A stretch of 64,000 nucleotides of DNA from SAR92 clade bacterium H231 (GTDB lineage Bacteria; Pseudomonadota; Gammaproteobacteria; Pseudomonadales; Porticoccaceae): positions 496,001 through 560,000 of the forward strand of contig JAOALC010000004.1 in NCBI GenBank assembly GCA_025153775.1. The letters run 5' to 3'. Below are positions 19,979 to 29,538 of the stretch, one piece after another. The translations under genes and the position numbers were made by a program. A model generated the notes under the pieces. The model ran no database searches and had not been told where the DNA came from. It saw nothing but the letters and a program-made list of their open reading frames with translations. How positions within the stretch are numbered: the stretch's first letter is position 1; every line of letters begins with the position of its first letter.

Positions 19979-20779
19979 TCAGCTCCCTATCAGGTAGATT
20001 AAGAACGCCCCCAAGACAAGGCGGTAAATCACAAAGGGCATCATGCCAACTCGCTCGACCAGACGCAGAAAACTATGGATGCAGAGATAGGCCGTCAGTG
20101 CAGACAATAGAGTGCCAACCAAAATCTCTGGCCAGGGCACCACTGCCTGCCCCAGTAGCTCTAGACCTTTGTATCCACCGCTCAGGGCGATAATAGGTAT
20201 AGACAGTAAAAAAGACAGCCGCGCTGCACTGGTGCGATCGAAACCCAGCGCCAGGGCCGCGGTCATGGTCACCCCTGATCTGGAGGTTCCAGGTATTAGC
20301 GCCAGAGCCTGGGCAGCACCCACAATGAGGGCAGACCGCCAGGTAATCTGATCAATGGTTTTGGCCCCTCGCTGACGCTGGTCGGCCCAGCCCAACAAAA
20401 GCCCAAAGCCTATGGTAGTTAAGGCAATCACTGCCATAGATCTGAGATTAGCTTCGATAAAATCACCCAGCAACAGACCTGCAAGACCGGCGGGAATAGT
20501 AGCCAGAATAATGCACCAGGCCAGCTTGCTCTCCGGAGTTGCCAGCGACTGGCTACCCAGGCTTCTAAACCAGGCAATAATTAGCTGTTGAATATCGCGG
20601 CGGAAGTAAATCACCACTGCTACAAATGAGCCTACATGCACTGCTACATCGAACGCCAGACCCTGATCGGGCCAACCGAGAATCTGCGAGGGCAATATCA
20701 GATGGGCTGAACTTGAAATAGGTAAAAATTCAGATAGCCCCTGAATTACCGCCAGCCAAATAGCCTGTACCATATCCAT
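19979..20779 (-). CDS. uppP: Undecaprenyl-diphosphate phosphatase
   Basis: An integral inner-membrane enzyme (BacA family) recycling undecaprenyl pyrophosphate for cell-wall synthesis. The 266-residue protein has about eight hydrophobic segments, the motif [14 protein letters not shown] near residues 14-27, and the second signature [14 protein letters not shown] near residue 163. Only 3 bases separate it from tsaB. Confidence 0.97.
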   Translation of the reverse strand: MDMVQAIWLAVIQGLSEFLPISSSAHLILPSQILGWPDQGLAFDVAVHVGSFVAVVIYFRRDIQQLIIAWFRSLGSQSLATPESKLAWCIILATIPAGLAGLLLGDFIEANLRSMAVIALTTIGFGLLLGWADQRQRGAKTIDQITWRSALIVGAAQALALIPGTSRSGVTMTAALALGFDRTSAARLSFLLSIPIIALSGGYKGLELLGQAVVPWPEILVGTLLSALTAYLCIHSFLRLVERVGMMPFVIYRLVLGAFLIYLIGS

Positions 20780-20782
20780 AAT

Positions 20783-21490
20783 CTATTCTTCCCTCAGCCT
20801 TTTTCTTTTTTGCCAAGCTTCGGTGCCACGCAGATACACCAGCTCAATGGATTCTGCTGGTCGCGCTCGTCCGGCAGCATATTCAACTGCGGTAACAGCT
20901 AGCAGATCCTCAGCGGCAGGAAAAACCTCCGCCAGCTTGTTATACCACCGGGATTCAGCAGTCAGCAACTGACCTGCCTCGCCCACTATAGCCTCTGGCT
21001 GGTGCTGCTCTATAAAGACTAGCGCCTGGTCGCCACTGAGTAGTTGGTCTTCGGCCTCCGCCCTGAGCTGACCATCGGCTGTGAGTTTATAGCAACCCAG
21101 ATTAAACTCACCCATGCGTGCGTCCAGCATGGCAACAATAGATTTATCTCTGTAGTTGTTCTGCTTAGGCTGACTGCGCAAAAAGGTAGCCACCATGGTT
21201 TCCAGTGTTGACACCGCCACCACCGGCAGATCGGCGGCAAAGGCCAGGCCCTGAGCTGTGGCAAAGCCTATGCGTAAACCAGTAAATGACCCTGGGCCAA
21301 CGGTGACTCCTATGGCATCCAGATCTGCGACTGTTATTCCCGCCTGACTGAGAAGTTCACTGACCATTCCCATAACCAATTTGGTATGGGAGCGTGGCTC
21401 TTGAGAGTATCTGTAAGTCACAGCACTACCCACCTGCAATGCAACAGAGCAGGCTGGCGTAGAGGTCTCAATGGTTAAAAATGAAGTCAT
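20783..21490 (-). CDS. tsaB: tRNA threonylcarbamoyladenosine biosynthesis protein TsaB
   Basis: A non-catalytic partner of TsaD in forming t6A37 on tRNAs that read ANN codons. It begins MTSFLTIETSTPACSVAL and has the ASKHA motifs VTVGPGSFTGLRIG near residue 70 and MLDARMGE. The ATG at 21490 gives 235 residues, the family size. An in-frame GTG further upstream lies inside the terminator of the preceding gene and was rejected. Formerly called YeaZ. Confidence 0.95.
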   Translation of the reverse strand: MTSFLTIETSTPACSVALQVGSAVTYRYSQEPRSHTKLVMGMVSELLSQAGITVADLDAIGVTVGPGSFTGLRIGFATAQGLAFAADLPVVAVSTLETMVATFLRSQPKQNNYRDKSIVAMLDARMGEFNLGCYKLTADGQLRAEAEDQLLSGDQALVFIEQHQPEAIVGEAGQLLTAESRWYNKLAEVFPAAEDLLAVTAVEYAAGRARPAESIELVYLRGTEAWQKRKRLREE

Positions 21491-21512
21491 TGCAAATCCA
21501 ATAATCGGCGGA

Positions 21513-21545
21513 CAAAAAAAATCCCCCACCAGAGTGAGGGATTTT
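21513..21545 (-). terminator. Intrinsic terminator of the histone-like gene
   Basis: On the minus strand, AATCCCTCAC and GGTGGGGGATT form a stem with a TCT loop followed by eight Ts. It lies just past the end of the Lys/Ala-rich gene and before tsaB, separating the two transcripts. Confidence 0.85.
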
Positions 21546-21569
21546 ACAGGTCTCGGGCCAATTACACTA

Positions 21570-22772
21570 TCAGGATTTCTTGGCTGGAGCCTTTTTGGCT
21601 GCAGGTTTTTTAGCTGGAGCTTTTTTAGCTACTGCTTTTTTCACCGCGGGCTTTTTAGTTGCAGCTTTTTTGGCTACTGCTTTTTTGGCCGCTGGTTTTT
21701 TAGCAGCTGCTTTTTTAGCTACTGCTTTTTTGGCCGCTGGTTTTTTAGCAGCTGCTTTCTTAGCTACTGCTTTCTTAGCTACTGCTTTTTTAGCTGCTAC
21801 TTTTTTAGCTGCAGGCTTCTTAGCTGGCGCTTTTTTAGCTGCGGCCTTTTTAGCTGCAGGCTTCTTAGCTACTACTTTTTTAGCTGCTGGTTTTTTTGCA
21901 ACTGCCTTTTTTGCACTTGCCTTCTTTACTGCAGGCTTGGCCGCTGCCGCTTTCTTTTTAGCTGCTGGTTTCTTTTTAGGTTTGGCGTTGGCTTTTGCAG
22001 CCTCTGCCTTTACCTTGGCTGCAGCTTTCTTTTCAGCCGCTTTAACAGCAGCAGAAGCCGCTTTTTCAGCCGCCTTTACTTTCTTGGCGTTGGCAACTGC
22101 CCGCGCCTTTAGCCATTTGGCTTCATATTTCTTCATTGCTGCAGCTAAATCAGCCTTAGCCTTGTTTTCTAAGCTAGCCGCGCGAGCCGCCACTGAGGCA
22201 CTGCCCTTTTCCTGGACGCTGCCAACAGCCGACATAATTTGCGCAACGCGCTGAGCACTCTTGGCCTGTTTAGCCTGAGCTTGAAGAGTTTTTAACTTGC
22301 CATTGGTTGCTTTAAAGTTATTGCGAGCTGAGGCCAGTGATTTGCGCGATACGGCATTGGCTTTCGCCGCTACTTTGCCTTTGGCCACTGCAATCTTTTT
22401 GCGCGCAGCTTCAACGCGAACTGCCTGAGCCGACACCTTAGCATTTAGAGCTGCGGTCTTTGCCGCTGCTTTAGACACTGCACTGGGCGCTGCTACCTTT
22501 TTAGCCGCTGCCTTTTTTGGTGCTGCTTTTTTGGCTGCTACTTTTTTGGCTACTGCTTTTTTAGCTGGCGCTTTTTTAGCTGGCGCTTTCTTAGCTGCTG
22601 CTTTTTTCGGCGCTGCTTTTTTTACCGGTGCTTTTTTTACCGCTGCCTTGGCAGTGGGCGCTTTAGCTGCAACACTAGAGTTGGTAGGTTCAGTTTTTTC
22701 CGTGCTTTTAGTTGCTGGACTTTTCACTGGTGCTCTCCGTGACCTTGATAATAGGGAATCTAGAATTGACAT
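21570..22772 (-). CDS. Histone H1-like, Lys/Ala/Pro-repeat DNA-binding protein
   Basis: A 400-residue, extremely basic protein. Residues 46-93 and 283-400 are tandem pentapeptides of the form [15 protein letters not shown], like the tails of eukaryotic H1 and of AlgP of Pseudomonas. Between them (about 95-275) is a Lys/Ala/Glu-rich helix-forming segment with heptad-like spacing, probably a coiled coil. The first 33 residues ([16 protein letters not shown]...) are Ser/Thr-rich. By composition it should bind nucleic acid non-specifically and may compact the nucleoid; this is inference. The two-tailed layout differs from AlgP, whose repeats are all C-terminal. A terminator follows, and 191 bases separate it from adk. 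Confidence 0.8.
   Translation of the reverse strand: MSILDSLLSRSRRAPVKSPATKSTEKTEPTNSSVAAKAPTAKAAVKKAPVKKAAPKKAAAKKAPAKKAPAKKAVAKKVAAKKAAPKKAAAKKVAAPSAVSKAAAKTAALNAKVSAQAVRVEAARKKIAVAKGKVAAKANAVSRKSLASARNNFKATNGKLKTLQAQAKQAKSAQRVAQIMSAVGSVQEKGSASVAARAASLENKAKADLAAAMKKYEAKWLKARAVANAKKVKAAEKAASAAVKAAEKKAAAKVKAEAAKANAKPKKKPAAKKKAAAAKPAVKKASAKKAVAKKPAAKKVVAKKPAAKKAAAKKAPAKKPAAKKVAAKKAVAKKAVAKKAAAKKPAAKKAVAKKAAAKKPAAKKAVAKKAATKKPAVKKAVAKKAPAKKPAAKKAPAKKS
21573..21926 (-). repeat. 15-bp tandem repeat encoding KKxxx pentapeptides
   Basis: About 23 imperfect units of 15 bases code for [15 protein letters not shown] and KKAPA. A shorter array lies at 22494-22637. Such arrays change length easily by slippage or recombination, so copy number may vary between strains. 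Confidence 0.85.
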
Positions 22773-22963
22773 AGCTCTTCTGTGCGTAATTATTTGAAAG
22801 CGAATGATAATCGCCAGTGATTTGCTTTAGCAACCTTTAAGGCGGAAATACAGCAAAAAATTGCCTTTTCTCCACTATTTTGCAGTTTTTTTACAGAATA
22901 TAACGGTTTTTTATTTTTTACTGGCAGCCATCCGGCTTTTAATAGAAATAGGTTTTTATTCTT

Positions 22964-23614
22964 CTATCCCAAGATATCAACAATTCTAGCCTGAACATCG
23001 GCCAGTTGACCCAGACCATTTATCGAGGCAAAGGTAGGGGCATTGTTATCTTCCGCGGCAAGATCAGTATAGAATTTTACCAGTGGCTGAGTTTGATTAT
23101 GATAAACATTCAGGCGATTGCGAACAGTATCTTCTTTATCGTCTTCTCGCTGCACCAGTGCCTCGCCAGTTTCATTATCAAGGCCAGGTTGTGCGGGAGG
23201 ATTGTGTTGCACATGGTAAACGCGACCTGAATTTTCATGCACTCGACGACCACTTAAACGAGCAACAATCTCTTCATCATCAACGGCCATTTCAATCACA
23301 TACTGAATACTGACGCCTGCATCAACCAATGCCTGCGCCTGGGGAATAGTTCGTGGAAAGCCATCGAATAAAAAGCCATTGGCGCAGTCTGCCTGAGAGA
23401 TTCGCTCTTTCACCAGGGCAATAATCAGATCATCTGATACCAGTCCGCCCGAGGCCATAATATCTTTCACCTGCATGCCTAACTCAGATTCTGCCTTTAC
23501 GGCTGCGCGCAGCATATCGCCCGTGGATATCTGCGGAACGCCATACTTCTCAGTAATAAATTGAGCTTGGGTACCTTTACCAGCACCAGGTGGGCCTAAT
23601 AGAATCAATCTCAT
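22964..23614 (-). CDS. adk: Adenylate kinase
   Basis: Interconverts ATP, AMP and ADP. The 216-residue long-form enzyme has the P-loop [10 protein letters not shown] at 7-16, the NMP-binding motif [14 protein letters not shown] near residue 80, and the lid domain (residues ~122-160). The lid carries no Cys4 zinc site, as expected for a gammaproteobacterium ([18 protein letters not shown]). The C-terminal helix is normal. Confidence 0.98.
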   Translation of the reverse strand: MRLILLGPPGAGKGTQAQFITEKYGVPQISTGDMLRAAVKAESELGMQVKDIMASGGLVSDDLIIALVKERISQADCANGFLFDGFPRTIPQAQALVDAGVSIQYVIEMAVDDEEIVARLSGRRVHENSGRVYHVQHNPPAQPGLDNETGEALVQREDDKEDTVRNRLNVYHNQTQPLVKFYTDLAAEDNNAPTFASINGLGQLADVQARIVDILG

Positions 23615-23748
23615 TAACAGGTTCCTTTATTTACAACTCAGATTGGTTTTCCCTACTCTATCTTTAGTAACGGACTGAAAATAAAGCTAATTCGCCGTTT
23701 TACAGGGGGCGCACACAATACACTTATTGAACAAGCCAAACAAGCCTA

Positions 23749-23771
23749 GCTACCTCCACTGGTGGGGTAGC
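23749..23771. repeat. Hairpin between mazG and adk
   Basis: GCTACC-T-CCAC and GTGGGGTAGC pair, with one bulged base and a 2-base loop. The minus-strand side is followed by a T-rich but interrupted run, so this may be a weak terminator for mazG. Confidence 0.45.
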
Positions 23772-23791
23772 GAAGTGCGGTTGACTCTGAA

Positions 23792-24604
23792 CTAAATCGA
23801 CTCTAAGCCCTTGACATTAATCCACTGCTGCTCCATTTCCTCGAGGCTTAAATCAGCGAACCTGTCTACTCCAACAGCGGCTTCCATGGCTTGAAATCTG
23901 CGTTTGAATTTGTCACTGGCGCGGGCCAGAGCAGTCTCTGGGTCTATGGATAAATGACGGGCTAGGTTGACGCAGCTAAACAGCAGGTCACCCATTTCAT
24001 CCTCCATGGCTTGCATATTTCCACTGGCGATCTCTTGCTCAAGCTCTGCGATTTCCTCTTTGACCTTATCCAGTACACCGCCGACCTCAGACCAATCAAA
24101 ACCACGAGCCGCCGCGCGCTTTTGCAGCTTAAAGGCGCGACTTAGGGCCGGCAGTGCCAGGGGGATATCGTCCAATGTTCCGGAGGAGCCCACCTCTGAA
24201 CGCTCTTGCTTTTTGATCGCCTCCCAGTTGCTTTTGATTTCGGCCTCGGTAGCAACAGTTTGACTGTCAGGCACCGACTGCAATGTGCCGTCGGGAAAAA
24301 CATGGGGATGACGTCGCAATAACTTGGCCGTGATACCAGAGACCACAGTGTCAAAATCAAATTGCTTATCCTCTTCTCCCAGCTGGCTATAGAAAATAAT
24401 TTGAAATAGCAGATCACCCAACTCCTCGCTGAGGTGTGCCATATCGCCGCGTTCGATAGCATCGACCACCTCATAAACTTCCTCAATGGTGTGGGGCGTG
24501 ATGGTTTGGTAAGACTGTTTAATATCCCAGGGGCAACCAGTTTGCGGATCTCGCAAGCGAGACATCAGATAACGCAGGTCGTCTATACTGTAGGTTGCAT
24601 CCAT
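23792..24604 (-). CDS. mazG: Nucleoside triphosphate pyrophosphohydrolase MazG
   Basis: Hydrolyses NTPs to NMPs and pyrophosphate, cleaning non-canonical nucleotides and, in E. coli, lowering ppGpp. The 270 residues hold two MazG domains: the first has CPWDIKQSYQTI, EEVYEVVDAIE and EELGDLLFQIIFYSQL, the second (about 165-240) has GFDWSEVGGVLDKVKEEIAELE and DEMGDLLFSCVNLARHL. Both metal-binding ExxE-plus-EL/MGD patterns look intact. It follows cysM by 18 bases and is probably co-transcribed. Confidence 0.96.
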   Translation of the reverse strand: MDATYSIDDLRYLMSRLRDPQTGCPWDIKQSYQTITPHTIEEVYEVVDAIERGDMAHLSEELGDLLFQIIFYSQLGEEDKQFDFDTVVSGITAKLLRRHPHVFPDGTLQSVPDSQTVATEAEIKSNWEAIKKQERSEVGSSGTLDDIPLALPALSRAFKLQKRAAARGFDWSEVGGVLDKVKEEIAELEQEIASGNMQAMEDEMGDLLFSCVNLARHLSIDPETALARASDKFKRRFQAMEAAVGVDRFADLSLEEMEQQWINVKGLESI

Positions 24605-24622
24605 AGTCAGAGCCCCATAGAT

Positions 24623-25516
24623 TTAGGCGTAAACACCTGAGGATAAATAGCGATCACCGCGATCACATATAATGGTCACAATGGTGGCGTTCTCTACTTT
24701 TTGATTGAGGTCCAAAGCAGCAGCCACCGATCCACCTGCGGAAACACCACAGAAAATACCCTCTTCTTTGGCCAGTCGGCGCATGGCATTTTCTGCATCC
24801 TGCTGAGAGATATCCAAGATGCTGTCCACTTTTGCAGCATCAAAAATGCCTGGCATATAAGCCTGGGGCCAACGTCTAATACCGGGAATTGAGGCGCCAT
24901 CTTTTGGTTGCAAGCCAATTATTTGAATCTCTGGACTCTGAGTTTTTAGATAGGCTGAAACGCCCATAATGGTACCTGTGGTGCCCATGGAACTAATAAA
25001 ATGGGTCACCTGCCCCTGGGTATCTCTCCAGATCTCTGGGCCTGTGCCTTCGAAATGCGCCAGTGGGTTGTCTAGATTATTGAACTGATCTAGCACAGTA
25101 CCCAAGCCCTGGGCCTGCATTTGCTTGGCAAGATCACGAGCGCCCTCCATACCCTGGGCCTGAGTCACTTCAATTAACTCGGCGCCATAGGCCGTCATTG
25201 CCCATTTGCGCTCATCAGTCGCGTTGTCCGGCATAATCAATGTCATACGATAGCCTTTCATTGCAGCTACCATGGCCAGAGCAATACCTGTATTGCCGCT
25301 GGTGGCCTCTATCAGGCGATCTCCAGGCTTGATGTCTCCCCGCAACTCCGCCTTGAGAATCATACTCAGGGCCGGACGATCTTTGACACTGCCAGCGGGA
25401 TTATCCCCCTCTAGTTTAGCCAGTATGGTATTTGAGGTCTGGCCTGCTAGACGCTGCAGACGCACTAGGCGTGTATTGCCGATACAGTGCTCTAAGGTTG
25501 GGTAATCCACTGTCAT
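24623..25516 (-). CDS. cysM: Cysteine synthase B
   Basis: A PLP-dependent O-acetylserine sulfhydrylase that can use thiosulfate. The 297 residues have the PLP-lysine motif NPAGSVKDRPA near residue 45, EATSGNTGIALA near residue 69, SSMGTTGTIMGVS near residue 170, and the Gly-rich phosphate region GVSAGGSVAA near residue 258. The short length and the EGDNPAGSVKDRPAL spelling favour CysM over CysK. Confidence 0.94.
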   Translation of the reverse strand: MTVDYPTLEHCIGNTRLVRLQRLAGQTSNTILAKLEGDNPAGSVKDRPALSMILKAELRGDIKPGDRLIEATSGNTGIALAMVAAMKGYRMTLIMPDNATDERKWAMTAYGAELIEVTQAQGMEGARDLAKQMQAQGLGTVLDQFNNLDNPLAHFEGTGPEIWRDTQGQVTHFISSMGTTGTIMGVSAYLKTQSPEIQIIGLQPKDGASIPGIRRWPQAYMPGIFDAAKVDSILDISQQDAENAMRRLAKEEGIFCGVSAGGSVAAALDLNQKVENATIVTIICDRGDRYLSSGVYA

Positions 25517-25570
25517 TTTGTTTCCTATTAATAACCTTTAATCAGGCTGGGTATTGTGCCCTAGGCCTCA

Positions 25571-25600
25571 GGCAATAGCCTCTACCCAGATGCTATTGCC
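25571..25600. repeat. Inverted repeat between acpS and cysM
   Basis: A perfect 9-bp stem, GGCAATAGC with GCTATTGCC, encloses a 12-base loop. It is downstream of acpS and upstream of cysM on the minus strand. No T-tract follows, so an intrinsic terminator is not clear; an operator is possible. Confidence 0.5.
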
Positions 25601-25624
25601 AAGAATTAAAAGGTATAAGCCATA

Positions 25625-25999
25625 CTAAATTAAAATAACGTAAGCCACCGCATATTGCTGTTCATCGGCAAGGCTAATTAACACCTTGGAGCCGCCCATT
25701 GACTTTAGCACCTCAGCTGCTCCGCCATGGAGTTCAACCCCCGGCGCCCCAAATTCATTGTTGACCACCTGGATATCCTGAAAACTCACGCCGCGGCCAA
25801 TACCAGTACCCAGCGCCTTGGCTACAGCCTCTTTGGCTGCAAAGCGCTTGGCCAAAAAAGCCGCACTCTGGTTTAGCCGCTGATATTCAGACTGCTCAGC
25901 CTCGCAGAGTATGCGGCGCACAAACAAATCGCCCTGGCGTCCCAGCACCTTGGCTATACGCTGTATCTCTACAATATCTGTACCCACTGCCAGAGCCAT
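25625..25999 (-). CDS. acpS: Holo-[acyl-carrier-protein] synthase
   Basis: Transfers 4'-phosphopantetheine from CoA to ACP. The 124 residues carry the metal/CoA motif GTDIVEIQRI near residue 6 and FLAKRFAAKEAVAKALGTGI near residue 48, with the catalytic Glu in AAKEA. It overlaps the recO stop by one base. In E. coli pdxJ lies between recO and acpS; here it is missing. Confidence 0.96.
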   Translation of the reverse strand: MALAVGTDIVEIQRIAKVLGRQGDLFVRRILCEAEQSEYQRLNQSAAFLAKRFAAKEAVAKALGTGIGRGVSFQDIQVVNNEFGAPGVELHGGAAEVLKSMGGSKVLISLADEQQYAVAYVILI

Positions 26000-26763
26000 T
26001 AGGACTGTCCTTGATCATACTGGTTATTATTTTGTTCGACGCTCGCTGTCATCAGATGCTGCCGATACAGCTCTCTGCTGTGCAGCTGCTTGCCACCCAG
26101 ATAGAAGTCTATCACTCTGCGGGTTAGCTGTTTAGCCGCCTGCATTACGCTGCGCGTAGAAAAGTCGCCATTCACCATAGACACCAGGTCGGCGCCCTGC
26201 AGTGATAGGCCTTTGGCTTTTTGCTGATTGATTAACTCAACCAGACCCTGCTCGGGAATATATTGATACTGGCGATCCGGGGCAATCGCAACACCCTGAA
26301 TATCTGCATCTAACACCAAACCATAGCCTAACTCGTCGAGCAGCAACATTTCCAGACGGCGCAACAATAGCTCGTCTGTGCCGCTGACCGACAAGCGATT
26401 TACAAAATGACGATACTGTTGATAGAGGTATTCGTGGGGATCCTGCTCATGGAGCAACCTGTACAGCAGTTCGTTGATATACAGACCGGTAAACACAGTT
26501 TCCCGCTGCAAGAGAACTGGGGCGCCAAGCGCATCTGCACTGGTGAGAGTTTTCAGGTCGCTCCTGCCCTGCCAGCTAAACTGATACTCTGTGTAGGGAA
26601 ACAGTGCGCGGCTGATACCTCGCTTGTTGGGCTTGCGAAAACCTTTGGCCACACAGCGAATGCGACCCTGATGGCTGGTAAACAAATCCACCAGTAAGCT
26701 GGTTTCTCTGTAGGGCGTGACATGCAGCACAAATCCAGATTCGGCTTCCACACGCATTGTCAT
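25999..26763 (-). CDS. recO: DNA repair protein RecO
   Basis: Helps load RecA on gaps in the RecF pathway. The 254-residue protein has the N-terminal OB fold (GFVLHVTPYRETSLLVDLFTS, then GRIRCVAKGFRK) and the helical C-terminal domain (FTGLYINELLYRLL). The cysteine zinc finger found in some RecO proteins is not seen, as is normal in gammaproteobacteria. It abuts era directly upstream. Confidence 0.94.
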   Translation of the reverse strand: MTMRVEAESGFVLHVTPYRETSLLVDLFTSHQGRIRCVAKGFRKPNKRGISRALFPYTEYQFSWQGRSDLKTLTSADALGAPVLLQRETVFTGLYINELLYRLLHEQDPHEYLYQQYRHFVNRLSVSGTDELLLRRLEMLLLDELGYGLVLDADIQGVAIAPDRQYQYIPEQGLVELINQQKAKGLSLQGADLVSMVNGDFSTRSVMQAAKQLTRRVIDFYLGGKQLHSRELYRQHLMTASVEQNNNQYDQGQS

Positions 26764-27663
26764 TTACTCGTCCATATAGCCAAGACTGCGCAGTGCTCTC
26801 TCGTCATCTGACCAGCCACTGCGAACCTTAACCCAGGTTCTGAGCATTACTTTGCAATCGAGCAGGCTCTGTAAATCGGCCCGAGCCTGTTCACCAATCT
26901 TTTTAATGCGCTCGCCATTGGTGCCAATAATAATCTTCTTCTGTCCTTCACGCTCCACCAGTATTAGGGCGCTAATATGGGTAATTTTCTGCTCTGCACG
27001 AAACTCTTCGATTTCAACTGTAACCTGATAGGGCACTTCGGCACCCAGCTGGCGAGTGATCTTTTCGCGGACAATCTCTGCCGCCAAAAAACGTTCGCTG
27101 CGGTCAGTAATCTGGTCCTCCGGAAAAATATAGTCGGCCTCAGGTATATAGGCTTTAATTTTAGTCTCCAACTCATCCAGGTTGGTCTTGCGCAGCGCAG
27201 ACAGCGGTACCAGAGCAGCAGCATCAACCTTGCTGGCAAGAAACTGCAGATGGGGCAATAGTGCAGACTTGTCCTCCACCATATCTACCTTATTAACCGC
27301 CACAATAACCGGAGTGGAATTATTGCCAAGATACTTGGCCACATACTCGTCAGCCTCGCTCCACTCAAAGCGATCCACTACAAATATCACCACATCCACA
27401 TCAGAGATTACGCTGGCGGCTGAACGATTCATTACCCGATTGATCGCTCGCTCTTGGTTGGTATGTATGCCGGGGGTATCTACAAAAATCATCTGCAGAT
27501 TCTCTTCGGTTTTTATGCCCAGCAAGGTATGTCTGGTGGTCTGAGGCTTGCGAGAAGTGATACAGAGCTTCTGGCCCAGTATATGGTTGAGCAATGTGGA
27601 CTTGCCCACGTTGGGACGCCCCACGATAGCCACATAGCCACAGTGTTTTTTTGTTTCTGTCAA
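26764..27663 (-). CDS. era: GTPase Era
   Basis: An essential GTPase in 30S subunit maturation. The 299 residues contain G1 GRPNVGKST near residue 15, the G2-region KPQTTRHT, G3 DTPGIH, and G4 NKVD, followed by the C-terminal KH domain ([15 protein letters not shown]). It overlaps rnc by 4 bases in the conserved rnc-era-recO order. Confidence 0.98.
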   Translation of the reverse strand: MTETKKHCGYVAIVGRPNVGKSTLLNHILGQKLCITSRKPQTTRHTLLGIKTEENLQMIFVDTPGIHTNQERAINRVMNRSAASVISDVDVVIFVVDRFEWSEADEYVAKYLGNNSTPVIVAVNKVDMVEDKSALLPHLQFLASKVDAAALVPLSALRKTNLDELETKIKAYIPEADYIFPEDQITDRSERFLAAEIVREKITRQLGAEVPYQVTVEIEEFRAEQKITHISALILVEREGQKKIIIGTNGERIKKIGEQARADLQSLLDCKVMLRTWVKVRSGWSDDERALRSLGYMDE

Positions 27664-28340
27664 AATCCCTGCTCCAGTTCTGATAATAGTTGCTGCGCCA
27701 CCAACTGCTCTGCTTTGCGGCGACTGCTTGCGGTTGCACTAACGGCTTTATCCACCTGGTCTATTTTACAGCTCACGGTAAATAGTCGACTGTGAGCCTC
27801 ACCTCCGGTATCCACTAACTCATACTGGGGCACAGGTTTAGAGCGCTGTTGCAGCCATTCCTGCAATGCGGTCTTGGCATCTTTCACCGGCTGGGCATCT
27901 GAGGCTGCATCCAGAAGCTCTCTAAACCAGTGATCAATACAGGTAGTGGCGGCTTGCATATCGCTATCCAGATAAACGGCGCCGATCAGCGCTTCTACTG
28001 TGTCACCTAGAATAGAATCTCGGCGCTGACCACCGCTCTTCATTTCACCAGGCCCCAGAGACAACTCGGGGCCCAGCTGCAAATTTTTGGCCACCTGGGC
28101 CAGGGACTCGGCGCGTACTATCTGCGAGCGCATACGGCTGAGATCACCCTCTCGGGCCTGAGGAAATTGCTGATAGAGAAAGTCGGTTACGCGGACACCC
28201 AGAATCGAATCGCCTAAAAACTCCAGGCGCTCATTATTGCGACTGCCACAACTTCTATGGGACAGGGCCAAGCTGAGAAGCTCTGGATCGCGAAACTGGT
28301 ATTGCAGGCGCTCTTGGAGCTGCCGGATATTGCTTGCCAC
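27660..28340 (-). CDS. rnc: Ribonuclease III
   Basis: Cleaves double-stranded RNA in rRNA and mRNA processing. The 226 residues include the signature [13 protein letters not shown] near residue 36 with the catalytic Glu/Asp, a second acidic site [13 protein letters not shown] near residue 113, and a C-terminal dsRNA-binding domain ([19 protein letters not shown] to the end). The start is GTG at 28340, with GAGG eight bases upstream. Confidence 0.97.
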   Translation of the reverse strand: MASNIRQLQERLQYQFRDPELLSLALSHRSCGSRNNERLEFLGDSILGVRVTDFLYQQFPQAREGDLSRMRSQIVRAESLAQVAKNLQLGPELSLGPGEMKSGGQRRDSILGDTVEALIGAVYLDSDMQAATTCIDHWFRELLDAASDAQPVKDAKTALQEWLQQRSKPVPQYELVDTGGEAHSRLFTVSCKIDQVDKAVSATASSRRKAEQLVAQQLLSELEQGF

Positions 28341-28354
28341 TGATAATCCTCAGA

Positions 28355-28720
28355 TTAATGAGTTTGCTCAGCGCTGTCGTATTGATTGTTAAACTTAAGC
28401 ACAACGTCAACATTGGCAAACATTTCAATTCGTTTCTCGTAATCCAGACTGATCTTTACACCCTTTATACTGCGCTTAATCTCTACCTGTGTCGCCTTGA
28501 CATCGCGCACATTATTAATGGTAAAGAAATCGGCAACTTTGCGTCTAATCTCTGCACTGGACTGATCTTCGAGCCCAGACTGACCCACCTGCTGCAATGC
28601 GCTGGCGACAATACGATTATCGAGATAATGGGGACCTATTTTAAAAATCAGACTAATTATAAATCCCACTAAAAAAAGACTGACAATTGTCGAGGTCAAT
28701 GTGGCTCCGTGCTGTTTCAT
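28355..28720 (-). CDS. DUF4845 family membrane protein
   Basis: A 121-residue single-pass protein of unknown function that is regularly found between lepB and rnc. A hydrophobic helix (IVSLFLVGFIISLIF, residues ~12-27) is followed by a periplasmic alpha/beta domain. The ATG at 28720 was chosen over the immediately preceding GTG because GGAG lies six bases upstream. The name is based on recognised context and pattern. Confidence 0.85.
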   Translation of the reverse strand: MKQHGATLTSTIVSLFLVGFIISLIFKIGPHYLDNRIVASALQQVGQSGLEDQSSAEIRRKVADFFTINNVRDVKATQVEIKRSIKGVKISLDYEKRIEMFANVDVVLKFNNQYDSAEQTH

Positions 28721-28782
28721 CACTGGCTCCCTGCGCCCTGTTATTAACTCCCCAACCCTGTGCTTTACTTTACTGGATTCCC

Positions 28783-29514
28783 CTAGTGAATTGTACCCGC
28801 CCGGTCAAAGCTGGGAACAGAGGCAAATTTATTCCAGAACATCCAGCGCGCAAAGGCTTTGCCTACAATACGCTCCTCTGGCACTGGGCCCCATACTCGG
28901 CTATCGCTTGAATTATCTCGATTATCTCCGAGCATAAAGTAATGGCCGGCGGGCACCACAGAGGAATAATTTTGACTTAGACGGGTGGGCGAGCTGCGCT
29001 TTTGCATCAGGTGCTCAATGCCGCCCAGATCTTCTGTCATAACCATAGCCCTTGGGGTTTCGCCCAAATCTGGCATCAACTGCTGGTTCATCTTGTCGCC
29101 ATTGACGAACAGTACGCCGTTGAGCACATGGATAGTATCCCCTGGCAGACCCACGACGCGCTTGATAAAGTAGCGGTCTTCATGGGGCGGAAAAAACACC
29201 ATTACGTCGCCGCGCTCCGGCAGTGACACAGGGATAATCTTGGTGCGCAGTACCGGCAGACGAATACCGTAGGTCCATTTATTGACCAGAATAAAGTCAC
29301 CCACCTTTAGAGTAGGCACCATTGACTGAGAAGGTATCTGGAAAGGTTCAATCAAAAATGAACGCAGAAATAATACCAGGCCCAACACAGGCGCCAGCGA
29401 GGCAGTAAATTCAATTAGCCCCTCTTCCTGCTTGACAATAAATTTATTGAGCAGCCAAAAACCGCCAGATAAAAGAAATATCAGAGTTAATATAAGTTCA
29501 AAATTAAGATCCAC
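28783..29514 (-). CDS. lepB: Signal peptidase I
   Basis: Removes signal peptides from secreted proteins at the outer face of the inner membrane. The GTG start at 29514 has GGAGG about 8 bases upstream; a TTG 15 bases earlier would overlap that ribosome site. The 243 residues have two N-terminal hydrophobic segments, the catalytic Ser64 in PSQSMVPTL and the general base Lys118 in DRYFIKRVVGLPGD, and the late motif GDNRDNSSDSR. It follows lepA by 24 bases or fewer. Confidence 0.96.
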   Translation of the reverse strand: MDLNFELILTLIFLLSGGFWLLNKFIVKQEEGLIEFTASLAPVLGLVLFLRSFLIEPFQIPSQSMVPTLKVGDFILVNKWTYGIRLPVLRTKIIPVSLPERGDVMVFFPPHEDRYFIKRVVGLPGDTIHVLNGVLFVNGDKMNQQLMPDLGETPRAMVMTEDLGGIEHLMQKRSSPTRLSQNYSSVVPAGHYFMLGDNRDNSSDSRVWGPVPEERIVGKAFARWMFWNKFASVPSFDRAGTIH

Positions 29515-29538
29515 CGGATCTACCTCCAATAGGTTCGA

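Noticed and set aside
21573-21926. CRISPR-like array
   Set aside because: Units are contiguous 15-bp codon repeats without spacers and lie in a coding frame.
21471-22254. Long plus-strand frames (hydrophobic Ala/Phe/Leu-rich and Cys/Phe-rich) opposite the histone-like gene
   Set aside because: They are mirror readings of the KKxxx repeats; composition follows the repeat, and no ribosome site was found.
22800-22815. Fur-box-like GAATGATAATCGC upstream of the histone-like gene
   Set aside because: Only one half of the palindrome matches; too weak to call.
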